Notes: generated from the sequence alone by a model not told the origin. Positions 45,185-55,378 are shown, numbered from the stretch's first letter. The stretch is 64,000 bases of DNA from Sinomonas sp. ASV486 (GCF_030908215.1 NZ_JAVFJK010000003.1:185883-249882), one strand, 5' to 3'. Made by a program: numbers and translations.

Positions 45185-45619
45185 CTAGAGGCGCGTGACG
45201 ACGGTCCCCGCGGCCTTGTCGTGGATGCCGCGCTGGTCCGGGTCGAAGATCACCGCGGGGATCACGAGGCACAGCAGGAGCGTACGCAGAGCCGCCCGCG
45301 GAATCCCGACCGACCCGCCGTCGAGGCGACGCACCTTGAGGCCCGCGAGCCGGTGGCCGAGGCCGAAGCCCGCCAACCCGACGAGAAGCACCTGTTCGAA
45401 GGCGAACACGAGGAGGATCGACATCTGGCTTCCGCCGAAGAACGCGGCGGCGATCGCGTAGGACGCTGCCCAGTCAATGCATAGGGCCAGGACGCGGCGC
45501 CCCGGCCGGCCGACAGAGCCCGGTCCCGTGCGCGGCATGCCCAGCCGCCTCCCCGGGAAGTCCCCTTCAGCGAGCTGGGGGCCACTGATCCAGGATCCGA
45601 TGTCTCTGCGGTCGATCAT
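45185..45619 (-). CDS. RDD family membrane protein
   Basis: A 144-aa protein with the RDD signature: R-R-x-x-A-x-x-x-D in GRRVLALCIDWAASYAIA near residue 40, a second helix around FAFEQVLLVGLAGFGLGHRLAGLKV and a third ending FDPDQRGIHDKAAGT, including the conserved Asp-x-x-x-x-Gly-x-x-Asp. RDD proteins are small membrane proteins often linked to ion or osmolyte transport; no role is proven here. The ATG has TAGAAT 6 nt upstream. It is divergent from glnA, with 267 bp between. Confidence 0.87.
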   Translation of the reverse strand: MIDRRDIGSWISGPQLAEGDFPGRRLGMPRTGPGSVGRPGRRVLALCIDWAASYAIAAAFFGGSQMSILLVFAFEQVLLVGLAGFGLGHRLAGLKVRRLDGGSVGIPRAALRTLLLCLVIPAVIFDPDQRGIHDKAAGTVVTRL

Positions 45620-45625
45620 CCATCC

Positions 45626-45631
45626 ATTCTA
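45626..45631 (-). promoter_or_regulatory. TAGAAT -10 box of the RDD gene (leaderless)
   Basis: Ends 6 nt before the ATG at 45619. Confidence 0.55.
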
Positions 45632-45735
45632 AGAGCGTCAGAACCCCCGACCTGCCCGGGGTCAGCGGACGACTTCTGGGCGCGGGCTGGCCCTCGGGAT
45701 CACGTGCCGCTAGCGTTTACACGGGGTCGGGCCGC

Positions 45736-45773
45736 GTAACCTCGCCGAAACAATGCCGACATGGACGGGAAAC
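45736..45773 (+). promoter_or_regulatory. GlnR-type box upstream of glnA
   Basis: Reads GTAAC-N6-GAAAC-N6-GACAT-N6-GAAAC, matching the actinobacterial GlnR pattern gTnAC-n6-GaAAC repeated with 6-nt spacing; only the third element deviates. A TAGTGT hexamer at 45784-45789 is a fitting -10 box, placing the box over the -35 position, about 114 bp before the glnA ATG. Confidence 0.65.
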
Positions 45774-45886
45774 CCCCTGTTCGTAGTGTGGTACCAGTTG
45801 CAGCGAGGCGTTCGGCGCCGCGCAGTGCATGCGCGTGCGATGATCGCGCCGGCCCGACTGTTACCACCGACGCATTAGGAGTACAG

Positions 45887-47311
45887 ATGTTCAAATCTGC
45901 GGATGAAGTCCTCACATACATCAAGGATGAGGACGTCAAGTTCGTCGATATCCGTTTCACCGATCTCCCGGGCGTCCAGCAGCACTTCAACATCCCGGCC
46001 AAGACGGTCGACGACGACTTCTTCAAGAACGGCCAGCTGTTCGACGGTTCCTCGATCCGCGGATTCCAGGGCATCGCCGAGTCTGATATGCAGCTCATCC
46101 CGGATGTCACAACGGCGTTCCTCGACCCGTTCCGCGTCGAGAAGACCCTCGCGCTGAACTTCTCGATCGTGAACCCCCGCACGGGCGAGCCATACCACCG
46201 CGATCCGCGCGGCGTAGCAGAGCGCGCCGAGGCATACCTCGCCTCCACTGGTATCGCAGACACGGCGTTCTTCGCCCCCGAGGCCGAGTTCTTCGTCTTC
46301 GACAACGTCCAGTTCGAGTCCTCCCCGCAGGGTTCCTTCTACAAGGTCGACTCGATCGAGGCCCCGTGGAACTCGGGCCGCGAGGAAGAGGGCGGCAACC
46401 TCGGCAACAAGACGCCGTTCAAGAGCGGGTACTTCCCGGTGGCCCCCGTGGACCACCAGGCGGACCTCCGCGACGCCATGTGCCTCGCCCTCGACGCCGC
46501 AGGCCTCGAGGTCGAGCGCTCCCACCACGAGGTCGGCGCCGCTGGCCAGGCCGAGATCAACTACCGCTTCTCGACGCTCGTGCGTGCTGCGGACGATCTT
46601 CAGAAGTTCAAGTACATCATCAAGAACACGGCGCTCGAGTGGGGCAAGACCGTAACCTTCATGCCGAAGCCCATCTTCGGCGACAACGGTTCGGGCATGC
46701 ACTGCCACCAGTCCCTGTGGAATGGCAGCGAGCCGCTCTTCTACGACGAGAAGGGCTACGCCAACCTCTCGGACCTCGCCCGCTGGTACATCGGCGGCCT
46801 CCTGAAGCACTCCTCCGCGGTGCTTGCGTTCACGAACCCGACGGTGAACTCGTACAAGCGCCTCGTCAAGGGCTTCGAGGCCCCGGTCAACATGGTGTAC
46901 TCGCAGGGCAACCGCTCCGCCGGCATCCGGATCCCGATCACGGGCTCGAACCCGAAGGCGAAGCGCATCGAGTTCCGCGCGCCGGACCCGTCGTCGAACC
47001 CGTACCTCGCGTTCTCGGCCCAGCTCATGGCCGGCATCGACGGCATCCGCAACCGCATCGAGCCGCCGGCTCCGATCGACAAGGACCTCTACGAGCTTCC
47101 GGTCGAGGAGGCCCGCGACATCCCGAAGGCTCCGGGTTCCCTCGAGGAGGCCCTCGAGGCCCTCGAAGCCGACAACGAGTTCCTCCAGGCAGGTGGCGTC
47201 TTCACCCAGGACCTCATCGAGACGTGGGTTGCCTACAAGCGGGAGAAGGAGATCATGCCGCTCTCGCTGCGCCCGAACCCCTACGAGTTCGAGCTCTACT
47301 TCGGGGTCTGA
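45887..47311 (+). CDS. glnA: Glutamine synthetase type I (beta)
   Basis: A 474-aa dodecameric enzyme making glutamine from glutamate, ammonia and ATP. Family elements include [10 protein letters not shown], the metal and glutamate-binding [19 protein letters not shown] motif [16 protein letters not shown] and NRSAGIRIP. Tyr402 in KDLYELP is the adenylylation site of the GSI-beta class, so activity is switched off by GlnE, encoded 2 kb downstream. The ATG at 45887 has AGGAG 6 nt upstream; an open frame further upstream is leader. A GlnR-type box precedes it and a 19-bp hairpin follows it. Confidence 0.97.
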   Translation: MFKSADEVLTYIKDEDVKFVDIRFTDLPGVQQHFNIPAKTVDDDFFKNGQLFDGSSIRGFQGIAESDMQLIPDVTTAFLDPFRVEKTLALNFSIVNPRTGEPYHRDPRGVAERAEAYLASTGIADTAFFAPEAEFFVFDNVQFESSPQGSFYKVDSIEAPWNSGREEEGGNLGNKTPFKSGYFPVAPVDHQADLRDAMCLALDAAGLEVERSHHEVGAAGQAEINYRFSTLVRAADDLQKFKYIIKNTALEWGKTVTFMPKPIFGDNGSGMHCHQSLWNGSEPLFYDEKGYANLSDLARWYIGGLLKHSSAVLAFTNPTVNSYKRLVKGFEAPVNMVYSQGNRSAGIRIPITGSNPKAKRIEFRAPDPSSNPYLAFSAQLMAGIDGIRNRIEPPAPIDKDLYELPVEEARDIPKAPGSLEEALEALEADNEFLQAGGVFTQDLIETWVAYKREKEIMPLSLRPNPYEFELYFGV

Positions 47312-47342
47312 TCCTCGCACTCCCGGCGCGGCCTGTCCGCGC

Positions 47343-47399
47343 ACGACGGCGCCCCTCGCCTCCTGCTGCCAGCCGGCGGAAGGCGAGGGGCGCCGTCGT
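47343..47399 (+). terminator. Terminator of glnA
   Basis: 19-bp perfect stem (47343-47361 with 47381-47399) and a 19-nt loop, starting about 30 bp after the glnA stop. The convergent cupin gene ends beyond it. Confidence 0.8.
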
Positions 47400-47451
47400 C
47401 ATCCCTGGCTTCACAGTGCCACTGCAAACGCAGACGTGTGCGGCGCCCGGG

Positions 47452-47778
47452 CTATCCAGCGAGGGTCGTGAGGATTCCGGCCGAGTCGCCCTCCGCGGTC
47501 ACGTCGTGGCGTGGACCCGGGAGCACAGCGAGCTGGCCGGCGCTGAGGCGCAGCTCGGCGTCTCCCCCGCGCACCACGAACGTGCCCGAGAGCACCTGGA
47601 GGGTCGCGGCGACCGGCTTGGCGTGGTCGCCGAGCACTTGGCCGTCGAGAATCGCCAGGAGTGTGTGCCTCAAGTGCCCGTCGTGCAGGAGTGCCCGGGC
47701 GCTGCGGCCATGTGGGCTCTGGCGCGCCTTCTCCAGCTCGTCCGCTGCCGCGCGGCCGAGGTCGATCGTCTCATCCAT
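47452..47778 (-). CDS. Cupin domain protein
   Basis: A 108-aa single-domain beta-barrel. Its cupin part spans about 35-105 (LAILDGQVLGDHAKPVAATLQVLSGTFVVRGG..., then LRLSAGQLAVLPGPRHDV). The His of motif 1 (GDHAKP) and His of motif 2 (PGPRHDV) are present, but other metal ligands are partly missing, so metal binding is uncertain. The N-terminus has a helical LGRAAADELEKARQSPHGRSA segment. It lies 37 nt after glnE on the same strand with GAAGGG before the ATG. Function is unknown. Confidence 0.82.
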   Translation of the reverse strand: MDETIDLGRAAADELEKARQSPHGRSARALLHDGHLRHTLLAILDGQVLGDHAKPVAATLQVLSGTFVVRGGDAELRLSAGQLAVLPGPRHDVTAEGDSAGILTTLAG

Positions 47779-47815
47779 CAGTCATTCCCTTCATCCGTCC
47801 GGTGCGCCGTGGGGA

Positions 47816-50800
47816 TCACGGCTCTGCCGCGTAGAAGCGTCGCTCGAACACCTGCCGAGCCCGGCGGGTGACATTGAGATAGTGCTGCTCGAGTGCACTC
47901 GCCTGGTCCTGGGGATAACCGCACCACCGCGCCACGGCCTCGAGATCCCGGCGCGAGGACGGCAGGAGATCCGACGCCCGCCCGCTCCAGGCTACGTTCG
48001 CGCTCCGGATGCGGCTCGCGAGCCGCCACGCCTCGGCGAGGAGTTCCGCCTCGTCCGCCGGGATGAGGCCCAGCGTCGAGGCGGCCGAGAGCGCTTCCAT
48101 CGTGCCGGTGCTCCGCAGCTCGGGATGCCTAGCTCCGTGCTGGAGCTGGAGCAGCTGCACGAGCCATTCGACGTCGCTCAGCCCACCGCGTCCGAGCTTC
48201 ACGTGGCGGGACGGGTCCGCGCCCCGCGGCAGCCGCTCGGACTCGACCCGGGCCTTGATCCGCCGGATCTCCCGGATATCGGCGGCCGAGAGGTCCTCGG
48301 GGTACCGCACGGTATCGACGAGAGCCATGAAGTCGTGGGCCAGGCCGTCGTCGCCCGCCATGGGCCGGGCCCGCAGGAGTGCCTGGGCCTCCCACACGAG
48401 CGCCCAGCGCCGGTAGTACTCGGCGAAGGAGTCGATCGAGCGGACCAGCGCTCCATTCTTCCCTTCGGGCCGCAGATCGGCGTCAAGGGCGAGGACGCGC
48501 TCGGCCAGGACCGGAGGCTTGAGCGGCTGGGTCAGGAGAGCGGACAGGGTGCCCACGATGGACAGCGCCTGGCGCTGCGCCGCCTCGGGCTCGGCACCTG
48601 GCAGTGGCCGATGCACGTAGATGACGTCGGCGTCCGACCCATAGCCGATCTCGCGGCCTCCCTGACGCCCCATGGCGACGACGAGAACGTGGGTGAGCAG
48701 CGCGCCGTCGGCCTCCTCCGCCGCGGCCTCGGCGATCCTGAGCGCCCCGAGGACCGCGGCCTGGTCCGCGTCAGAGAGCGCGCGGCCGACCGCGTCCGGG
48801 TCGATCACCCCTGAACTGTCGGCCAGGGCGATCCGCAGGATCTCGCGCCGCCTGATAAGCCGGACAAGGCGCATGGCCGCCTCACGCTCCGTGTGACGGG
48901 AGAGCTTGGACTTGATCTCCTGCCACTGGGACTCGAGGGTCAACGGCTCGAGGTCCGCATCGCTGCCGAGCCATTTGACCGACTCCGGCGAAACCTCGAG
49001 GAGATCTGCGATGAGTCGGGAATCGGCGAGCACGTGGGAGAGGCGCTCCGCCGCAGCGGCGGAGTCCCGCAGGAGTCCCAGATACCAATGGGTCGTGCCC
49101 AAGGCCTCGCTCACACGCCGGAAGGCGAGCAGGCCGCCGTCGGGGTCCGCGCCCTCGGCGATCCAACCGAGCAGCACGGGCAGGAGCTGCCGCTGGAGCG
49201 CTGCACGCCGGCTTACGCCCGCCGTGAGGGCCTCGATGTGCCGCATGGCGCCCACGGGGTCCCTATAGCCCAGAGCAGCGAGCCGAGCCTGGGCCGCCTC
49301 CGGGGTGAGCCTCGCCTCGTCGGGGCTCAAGTTCGCCACGGTGTTGAGCAGCGGTCGGTAGAAGATGCGCTCGTGGAGCTCGCGCACACGGCGCTTGGTC
49401 CTGTGCCACGCGTCGAGGAGCTGTTCGGGGGACGGGCGTCCCGTCTCGAGGACGCCCTGCACCGAGCGCGCGAGCGCCCGCAGCGCGTCATCGGAAGTGG
49501 GCATGAGGTGGGTCCTGCGGAGCTTGGTCAGCTGCACGCGGTGCTCGAGGAGCCGGAGATACCGGTACGAGGAGTCGAACTCCACCGCGGCCGCGCGCCC
49601 GATGTAACCGCCTGCCGCGAGCGCAGCGATGGCCGACGTCGTGTCGCGGACCCTCAGCGACTCGTCGGCGCGGCCGTGCACGAGCTGGAGCAGCTGGACC
49701 GTGAACTCGACGTCGCGCAGGCCCCCCGCGCCTAGCTTGATCTGCCGGTCGGCCTCGGCCGCGGGAATGTTGTCCGTGACCCTGCGACGCATCGCCTGCA
49801 CCGATTCGACGAAGCCGTCCCGGCCCGCGGACGCCCACACGAGCGGGCTCACGGCGGCCTCGTACCTCGAGCCGAGGTCGCGGTCGCCGGCAATGCAGCG
49901 GGCCTTGAGGAGCGCCTGGAATTCCCAGCTCTCGGCCCAGCGCGCATAGTAGGCCAGATGTGAATCGAGGGTCCGCACCAGGGGCCCGTCACGGCCCTCG
50001 GGCCTGAGATTCGCGTCGACCTGCCACAGCGCGGGCTCCCGCCCGGGGGACCACACCGCGCGGGCCAGGCCGCTCGCGAGCGCGGTCCCGATCGTGGCCG
50101 CACGCGTCGCGTCGACAGACGCCGAGCCAATGGACCCTGCACCGTCCGGCGAACCTTCAGCCTCGATGACGTATACGACGTCTACGTCCGAGATGTAGTT
50201 GAGTTCGCGCGCACCGCACTTGCCCATGCCGATCACGGCGAGGGCGACGGCGGCCACCTCCTCGCGCCCGAAGCTCGCCTCCGCCTCTGCTCGCGAAACC
50301 GCCAGGGCCGCCTCGAGTGCGGCGCCCGCCAGATCGGAGAGTTCCGCGGCAGCGGCCGGCAGGAAGTCCGTGGGAGATGCGGCGCCGAGGTCACGCAGGG
50401 CGAGCTCGCAGAGATGGCGCCGGTAGGCGATGCGCAGCGCCGCGTACGCCTGGGGACCCGTCGACGATGCGACGGGACGCGACGACCCGGGGTCTGCGCC
50501 CACGGAGCGCAGCAGGGACTCCCGCAGGAGCGCCGGGTCCGCCCCGACCGGTTCCGCGGAGAGGTGCGTCTTGAACACGTCGGTGTGCTCGGGGTGGCGG
50601 ATGAGGAACTCGCCGAGGGCCTCGGAGGCGCCGAGCAGCCTGAAGAGCGGCTCGCTCCGGCCGATCCCAGCCTCGACGAGCTGGCGGATGTCCGGCCGGC
50701 GTTCAATAAGCCTCACGAGACCCAGGAGGGCGCCGTCCGGGTCGGGGGCTGTCGCGAGGCCCTCGAGGAGCGCCTCACCGTCAAGGCCTTCGAGCTCGCG

Positions 50801-50878
50801 GGCCGCGAGGAACCGCTCCGCCCTCTCCGGATCAGCCGATCCAATCGAGATGAGCCGGCGCGTCAGACTCGGGGCCAC
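47816..50878 (-). CDS. glnE: Glutamine synthetase adenylyltransferase/deadenylylase
   Basis: A 1020-aa bifunctional enzyme with two nucleotidyltransferase domains. The N-terminal deadenylylase shows GMGKCGARELNYISDVDVVYV near residue 215-235, with both Asp in SDVD. The C-terminal adenylylase shows GRQGGREIGYGSDADVIYVH near residue 735-755. Regulatory helical segments lie between and after. It attaches AMP to Tyr402 of GlnA in nitrogen excess. The GTG start has AGGAG 6-10 nt upstream and lies 9 nt after the glnA2 stop, so glnA2-glnE-cupin form one transcription unit. Confidence 0.96.
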   Translation of the reverse strand: MAPSLTRRLISIGSADPERAERFLAARELEGLDGEALLEGLATAPDPDGALLGLVRLIERRPDIRQLVEAGIGRSEPLFRLLGASEALGEFLIRHPEHTDVFKTHLSAEPVGADPALLRESLLRSVGADPGSSRPVASSTGPQAYAALRIAYRRHLCELALRDLGAASPTDFLPAAAAELSDLAGAALEAALAVSRAEAEASFGREEVAAVALAVIGMGKCGARELNYISDVDVVYVIEAEGSPDGAGSIGSASVDATRAATIGTALASGLARAVWSPGREPALWQVDANLRPEGRDGPLVRTLDSHLAYYARWAESWEFQALLKARCIAGDRDLGSRYEAAVSPLVWASAGRDGFVESVQAMRRRVTDNIPAAEADRQIKLGAGGLRDVEFTVQLLQLVHGRADESLRVRDTTSAIAALAAGGYIGRAAAVEFDSSYRYLRLLEHRVQLTKLRRTHLMPTSDDALRALARSVQGVLETGRPSPEQLLDAWHRTKRRVRELHERIFYRPLLNTVANLSPDEARLTPEAAQARLAALGYRDPVGAMRHIEALTAGVSRRAALQRQLLPVLLGWIAEGADPDGGLLAFRRVSEALGTTHWYLGLLRDSAAAAERLSHVLADSRLIADLLEVSPESVKWLGSDADLEPLTLESQWQEIKSKLSRHTEREAAMRLVRLIRRREILRIALADSSGVIDPDAVGRALSDADQAAVLGALRIAEAAAEEADGALLTHVLVVAMGRQGGREIGYGSDADVIYVHRPLPGAEPEAAQRQALSIVGTLSALLTQPLKPPVLAERVLALDADLRPEGKNGALVRSIDSFAEYYRRWALVWEAQALLRARPMAGDDGLAHDFMALVDTVRYPEDLSAADIREIRRIKARVESERLPRGADPSRHVKLGRGGLSDVEWLVQLLQLQHGARHPELRSTGTMEALSAASTLGLIPADEAELLAEAWRLASRIRSANVAWSGRASDLLPSSRRDLEAVARWCGYPQDQASALEQHYLNVTRRARQVFERRFYAAEP

Positions 50879-50887
50879 CCTGTGCTC

Positions 50888-52228
50888 CTAGAGGATCCCG
50901 AGGTTGCGGTGCAGCTCGTAGGGGGTGACCTCGAGCCGGTACTCGTTCCATTCCTGCCGCTTGTTCCTCAGGAAGTACTCGAAGACCTGCTCGCCCAGGA
51001 TCTCGGCCATGAGCTCCGATTCCTCCATGGCGTTGACCGCGTCGTGGAGGCTCGCGGGCAGGGGCGCGTGCCCCAGCGCACGGCGCTCCGCTGAGGTCAG
51101 GGCCGAGATGTCGTCCTCGGCGGCGGCGGGAAGCTCGTATTCCTCCTCGATGCCCTTCAGACCCGCCCCGAGGAGCACCGCGTAGGAGAGGTACGGGTTG
51201 GTTGCCGAGTCGATGCCGCGGTATTCGACCCGGGCACTCGTCCCCTTGCCCGGCTTGTAGAGGGGCACGCGGACCAGGGCCGAGCGATTGTTGTGGCCCC
51301 AGCTGAGGTAGCTCGGAGCCTCTCCCCCACCCCACAGGCGCTTGTAGGAGTTCACGAACTGGTTGGTGACGGCGGTGAACTCGGTGGCATGCCGCAGGAG
51401 CCCCGCCATGAAGTGGCGTGCCGTCTTGGACAGCTGGTACTCCGCCCCAGGCTCGTGGAACGCATTGCTGTCGCCTTCGAAGAGGGAGAAGTGCGTGTGC
51501 ATCCCGGAGCCCGGATGAGCCGAGAACGGCTTGGGCATGAACGTCGCGTAGCCGTTCTGCTGGATCGCGACCTCCTTCACGACGGTGCGGAACGTCATGA
51601 TGTTGTCCGCCGTCTGGAGCGCGTCGGCGTACCGCAGGTCGATCTCGTTCTGGCCGGGGCCGCCCTCATGGTGGGAGAACTCGACCGAGATGCCGACGGA
51701 TTCGAGCATGTTCACGACCGTGCGGCGGAAGTCCTGCGCGACGCCGCCGGGGACGTGGTCGAAGTAGCCGCCCTGGTCCGCGGGAACCGGCGAACCGTCG
51801 GGGCCGAGCTGGTCCGACTCGAGCAGGTAGAACTCGATCTCAGGGTGGGTATAGCACGTGAAGCCCATCTCGGCGGCCTTCGCGAGCGTGCGCCGCAGGA
51901 CGTTGCGCGGATCGGCAAGCGAGGGTTCGCCGTCCGGTGTGAGGATGTCGCAGAACATGCGGGACGTCGGCTCGGTCTCACCGCGCCACGGAAGGATCTG
52001 GAAGGTCGAGGGGTCCGGCTGCAGCAGCATGTCCGATTCGGACACGCGCGCGAGGCCCTCGATCGAAGACCCGTCGAAGCCCAGACCCTCCTCGAAGGCC
52101 CCCTCCACCTCGGCCGGGGCGAGCGCCACCGATTTGAGCGCCCCGACCACGTCCGTGAACCAGAGACGGACAAAGCGCACGTCGCGTTCCTCGATAGTCC
52201 GGAGGACGAACTCCTGCTGACGATTCAT
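50888..52228 (-). CDS. glnA2: Glutamine synthetase-like protein GlnA2
   Basis: A 446-aa type I glutamine synthetase. Core motifs are conserved: [50 protein letters not shown] and [10 protein letters not shown]. The tyrosine-containing adenylylation loop of GlnA is absent, as is usual for GlnA2 in mycobacteria and Streptomyces, so GlnE should not control it. In M. tuberculosis glnA2 likewise adjoins glnE. Some actinobacterial paralogs are polyamine ligases, so the substrate needs testing. AAGGA 12 nt upstream is a weak ribosome binding site. Confidence 0.93.
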   Translation of the reverse strand: MNRQQEFVLRTIEERDVRFVRLWFTDVVGALKSVALAPAEVEGAFEEGLGFDGSSIEGLARVSESDMLLQPDPSTFQILPWRGETEPTSRMFCDILTPDGEPSLADPRNVLRRTLAKAAEMGFTCYTHPEIEFYLLESDQLGPDGSPVPADQGGYFDHVPGGVAQDFRRTVVNMLESVGISVEFSHHEGGPGQNEIDLRYADALQTADNIMTFRTVVKEVAIQQNGYATFMPKPFSAHPGSGMHTHFSLFEGDSNAFHEPGAEYQLSKTARHFMAGLLRHATEFTAVTNQFVNSYKRLWGGGEAPSYLSWGHNNRSALVRVPLYKPGKGTSARVEYRGIDSATNPYLSYAVLLGAGLKGIEEEYELPAAAEDDISALTSAERRALGHAPLPASLHDAVNAMEESELMAEILGEQVFEYFLRNKRQEWNEYRLEVTPYELHRNLGIL

Positions 52229-52291
52229 GGGGTCTTCGCATCCTTACCGTCTGGGCCCTGCACGCTTCCCCCACTCTACTGAAGCATCGAC

Positions 52292-52297
52292 TACTCT
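52292..52297 (+). promoter_or_regulatory. TACTCT -10 box of panB (leaderless)
   Basis: Ends 7 nt before the ATG at 52305, with no Shine-Dalgarno upstream. Confidence 0.45.
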
Positions 52298-52304
52298 CGT
52301 GCGT

Positions 52305-53189
52305 ATGGCCCCCACGAGTTCTGATGAGCAGCGCCCTGACGAGGCGGTTGCGCCCTACGGAACCGGCTCGGCCTCGACGCCGCGTACCGCACGCATCCGG
52401 GTCCACCATCTGGCCCAGGCCAAGGAACGTGGCGAACACTTCGCCATGCTCACCGCCTATGACCAATACACGGCCCGGATCTTCGACGAGGCCGGCATCG
52501 AGGTGCTCCTCATCGGCGATTCCGCTGCGAACAACGTCTACGGCCACGAGACGTCGCTGCCGGTCACAGTCGACGAACTCATCCCGCTCGTCCGCGCCGT
52601 CGCAACCTCGGCCCCGCACGCCCTCATCGTCGCCGACTTCCCTTTCGGCAGTTACGAGGCCTCCCCTGCCCAGGCCATCGCGACGGGCGTCCGTTTCCTC
52701 AAGGAGGGGCTCGCCCACGCCGTGAAGCTCGAAGGCGGGGCCTACTACGCGGACACGGTCCGCGCCATGGTCCAGGCGGGCATTCCCGTCATGGCCCATA
52801 TCGGCTTCACTCCCCAGAGCGAGCACGCGCTCGGCGGGTACCGCGTGCAGGGCCGCGGCGACGACGCAGCTCGCCTCATCGAGGACGCGAAGGCCCTCGA
52901 GTCGGCCGGGGCGTTCTGCGTGCTCATGGAGATGGTGCCCGCCGCAACGGCGGCCGCGGTCGACGCCGCGCTGACGGTCCCGACGATCGGCATCGGCGCC
53001 GGCAACGCGACGACCGGCCAGGTACTCGTGTGGCAGGACATGGCCGGCCTGCGGGGCGGTCCGGGCGTCAAGGTCGCGAAGTTCGTCAAGCAGTACGCGG
53101 ACCTGCGGACGGCACTCCTCGACGCCGCACGCCAGTACCATGACGAGGTGCGCACGGGGCAGTTCCCCGGACCCGAACACTCGTTCTGA
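52305..53189 (+). CDS. panB: 3-methyl-2-oxobutanoate hydroxymethyltransferase
   Basis: A 294-aa TIM-barrel enzyme forming ketopantoate from 2-oxoisovalerate and methylene-tetrahydrofolate, the first committed step of pantothenate and CoA synthesis. Motifs are [34 protein letters not shown] (Mg-binding Asp), [25 protein letters not shown] and [18 protein letters not shown]. The first 35 residues are a Thr/Ser/Asp-rich extension. No panC or panD is in the window, so the pathway is not clustered here. The ATG is set by the -10 box. Confidence 0.95.
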   Translation: MAPTSSDEQRPDEAVAPYGTGSASTPRTARIRVHHLAQAKERGEHFAMLTAYDQYTARIFDEAGIEVLLIGDSAANNVYGHETSLPVTVDELIPLVRAVATSAPHALIVADFPFGSYEASPAQAIATGVRFLKEGLAHAVKLEGGAYYADTVRAMVQAGIPVMAHIGFTPQSEHALGGYRVQGRGDDAARLIEDAKALESAGAFCVLMEMVPAATAAAVDAALTVPTIGIGAGNATTGQVLVWQDMAGLRGGPGVKVAKFVKQYADLRTALLDAARQYHDEVRTGQFPGPEHSF

Positions 53190-53202
53190 GCGGGCCTATG
53201 GG

Positions 53203-53391
53203 TCAGTCCTTGTCGCTCCAGCCATCGCCATCGACATCTGCGGGATCCCACGCGCGGTTGCGCTCCTTGACCTTCTCGAGGGCCTTCTCGGCCTCCTCGC
53301 GCGTCGCGTAGGGTCCGATCAGCTGGGTCCAGTCGCTCTGTGCGTCCTCCTCGACCTCGTGCGTACGGACGTTGTACCAGTACTCGGCCAT
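53203..53391 (-). CDS. Small SPOR-like protein with a DxDxDG loop
   Basis: A 62-aa protein opening MAEYWYNVRTHEVEEDAQSD, then WTQLIGPYATREEAEKALEKV, which is the SPOR-type beta-alpha pattern (GPYATREEAEKAL). It ends ADVDGDGWSDKD, a loop matching EF-hand or thrombospondin-type-3 calcium ligands. There is no signal peptide, so peptidoglycan binding as in true SPOR proteins is doubtful. The ATG at 53391 is set by GGAGG 9-13 nt upstream. It converges on panB and is divergent from map. Confidence 0.75.
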   Translation of the reverse strand: MAEYWYNVRTHEVEEDAQSDWTQLIGPYATREEAEKALEKVKERNRAWDPADVDGDGWSDKD

Positions 53392-53476
53392 CTCCGCGCC
53401 CTCCTCAAGCGATGTCATCCAGCAATTTCCATCGGGTCCGGCTTGATTCTGAACCCGGATCAAACCACTCGACCAG

Positions 53477-53482
53477 TAGAAT
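53477..53482 (+). promoter_or_regulatory. TAGAAT -10 box of map (leaderless)
   Basis: Ends 6 nt before the ATG at 53489; no ribosome binding site. Confidence 0.55.
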
Positions 53483-53488
53483 CACCCT

Positions 53489-54367
53489 ATGCCTTCAGCC
53501 CCCTCCACGGCACCCGTCGGCACGCTTGTGCGTGGCACGGTGAGCCCTGTCCTGCCCGTCCCCGTTTCGATCCCACGGCCCGAGTACGCGTGGAAGAAGG
53601 CACCCGCGAAGTACACCGGGTCCAACGTCCTCACGGCGGAGAAGGTCGAGAAGGTGCGCGCCGCCAGCAAGATCGCCGCGCAGGCCATTCTCGAGGTCGG
53701 CCGGCACATCCGTGCCGGGGTGACGACTGACGAGCTGGACCGGGTGGGCCACGAGTTCCTCATAGCGCACGGTGCATACCCGTCGACGCTCGGCTACCGC
53801 GACTTCCCGAAGTCACTGTGCACCTCGGTCAACGAGGTCATCTGCCACGGCATCCCGGACTCGACCGTGCTCGCCGACGGAGACATCATCAACATCGACA
53901 TCACCGCGTACAAGGACGGCGTGCACGGCGACACCAACTACACGTTCCTCGTGGGGGATGTCGACGAGGAGTCGAGGCTGCTCGTGGAGCGGACGCAGGA
54001 GTCCTTGCGCCGGGGCATCAAGGCAGTTGCCCCGGGGCGCGAGATCAACGTGATCGGCCGCGCCATCGCCGCCTACGCCAAGCGCTTCGGGTACGGCGTG
54101 GTGCGGGACTTCACCGGGCATGGCGTGGGCGAGGCCTTCCACACCGGCCTGATCATTCCGCACTACGATGCCGCGCCCGCCTACAGCACCGTGATGGAGC
54201 CGGGCATGGTCTTCACGATCGAGCCGATGCTCACACTCGGCGGCATCGAGTGGGACATGTGGGAGGACGAATGGACGGTCGTCACCCGCGACCGCAAGCG
54301 CACCGCCCAGTTCGAGCACACCCTCGTCGTCACCGACACCGGCGCCGAGGTCCTCACGGTTCCGTAG
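53489..54367 (+). CDS. map: Type I methionine aminopeptidase
   Basis: A 292-aa dinuclear-metal enzyme removing initiator Met from nascent proteins. Metal ligands are in order: Asp in [10 protein letters not shown], Asp in HGDTNYTF, His in [11 protein letters not shown], Glu in FTIEPML and Glu in QFEHTLVV; the substrate His of CHGIPD is present. The N-terminal 40 residues ([16 protein letters not shown]) form the extension with a P-x-x-x-W motif found in many actinobacterial type Ic enzymes. It is followed after 72 nt by ppgK. Confidence 0.95.
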   Translation: MPSAPSTAPVGTLVRGTVSPVLPVPVSIPRPEYAWKKAPAKYTGSNVLTAEKVEKVRAASKIAAQAILEVGRHIRAGVTTDELDRVGHEFLIAHGAYPSTLGYRDFPKSLCTSVNEVICHGIPDSTVLADGDIINIDITAYKDGVHGDTNYTFLVGDVDEESRLLVERTQESLRRGIKAVAPGREINVIGRAIAAYAKRFGYGVVRDFTGHGVGEAFHTGLIIPHYDAAPAYSTVMEPGMVFTIEPMLTLGGIEWDMWEDEWTVVTRDRKRTAQFEHTLVVTDTGAEVLTVP

Positions 54368-54439
54368 ACGAACCGCCCAGCTTCACCTGCCTCACCCCAG
54401 AACCGCCTCACCCACCCTTACCCCGCGAGAGGGCAACGC

Positions 54440-55243
54440 ATGGCCAAGAGCGAGAAGAAGAGCAAGTCCCCGCAGACCGTCATCGGCATCGACATCGGCG
54501 GCACCGGGATCAAGGGAGGCATCGTCGACCTGAAGAAGGGCAAGCTCGTCGGCGAGCGGTACCGCATCGACACGCCGCAGCCATCGACCCCCGAGGCCGT
54601 GGCGGACGTCGTGGCCGAGATCGTCGAGGAACTCAGCGGCCGTGAGGGCGCGCCCGACGCCGATACCCCAGTCGGCGTGACGTTCCCCGCGATCATCCTG
54701 CACGGCGTGGCGCGCTCCGCGGCGAACGTGGACAAGTCCTGGATCGACTACGAGGTGGACAAGCACTTCACCGAGCGCCTCGGCCGCCCTGTCGAGGTGA
54801 TCAACGACGCAGACGCCGCAGGCCTCGCGGAAGTGCGCTACGGCGCCGGCGAGGGCGTGGACGGGACCGTCCTCGTCATCACGCTCGGCACGGGCATCGG
54901 CTCGGCCTTCGTGTTCGACGGCAAGCTCGTGCCGAACGCCGAACTGGGGCACATCGAGATCGACGGGCACGACGCCGAGACGAAGGCCTCGGCCGTCGCG
55001 CGGGAACGCGATGGGCTCAGCTGGGAGGAGTACGCCGTGCTGCTGCAGCGCTACTTCTCGCACGTCGAGTTCCTCTTCTCCCCCGAGCTCTTCATCGTAG
55101 GCGGCGGAATCTCCAAGCGGTCAGACGAGTATCTGCCGCTGCTCAAGCTGCGCACACCGATCGTGCCGGCGAAGCTCAAGAACGAGGCCGGGATCGTGGG
55201 GGCCGCGCTTCAGGTGGCCATCCACTACAAGCTCGCGGAGTAG
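54440..55243 (+). CDS. ppgK: Polyphosphate glucokinase (ROK family)
   Basis: A 267-aa kinase phosphorylating glucose using polyphosphate and usually ATP. The N-terminal phosphate loop is [17 protein letters not shown]; sugar-binding elements are [17 protein letters not shown] and the ELGHIEI motif with catalytic Asp in [14 protein letters not shown] is the second phosphate motif. The conserved [17 protein letters not shown] and [13 protein letters not shown] segments are typical of PPGK rather than of ATP glucokinases, and the zinc-cluster Cys motif of other ROK kinases is missing, as expected. GAGAGG precedes the ATG. It ends at a terminator facing nrdR. Confidence 0.93.
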   Translation: MAKSEKKSKSPQTVIGIDIGGTGIKGGIVDLKKGKLVGERYRIDTPQPSTPEAVADVVAEIVEELSGREGAPDADTPVGVTFPAIILHGVARSAANVDKSWIDYEVDKHFTERLGRPVEVINDADAAGLAEVRYGAGEGVDGTVLVITLGTGIGSAFVFDGKLVPNAELGHIEIDGHDAETKASAVARERDGLSWEEYAVLLQRYFSHVEFLFSPELFIVGGGISKRSDEYLPLLKLRTPIVPAKLKNEAGIVGAALQVAIHYKLAE

Positions 55244-55259
55244 CCGCTTGTGACGCACG

Positions 55260-55303
55260 ACGCCGCGGGGCCCGGCCACGCTGTCCGGGCCCCCCGGCGG
55301 CGT
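55260..55303. terminator. Terminator between convergent ppgK and nrdR
   Basis: Inner 9-bp stem GGGGCCCGG / CCGGGCCCC with a 9-nt loop, extended by a CGCCGC / GCGGCG outer stem after a 3-nt bulge. Confidence 0.6.
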
Positions 55304-55378
55304 GCTCATGCCCCAAGGCCTGCGTGAGCGGGCCCGGGGCCTAGCGCGGCCATTCCCCGGAATCTGTCTCTGGACGCG

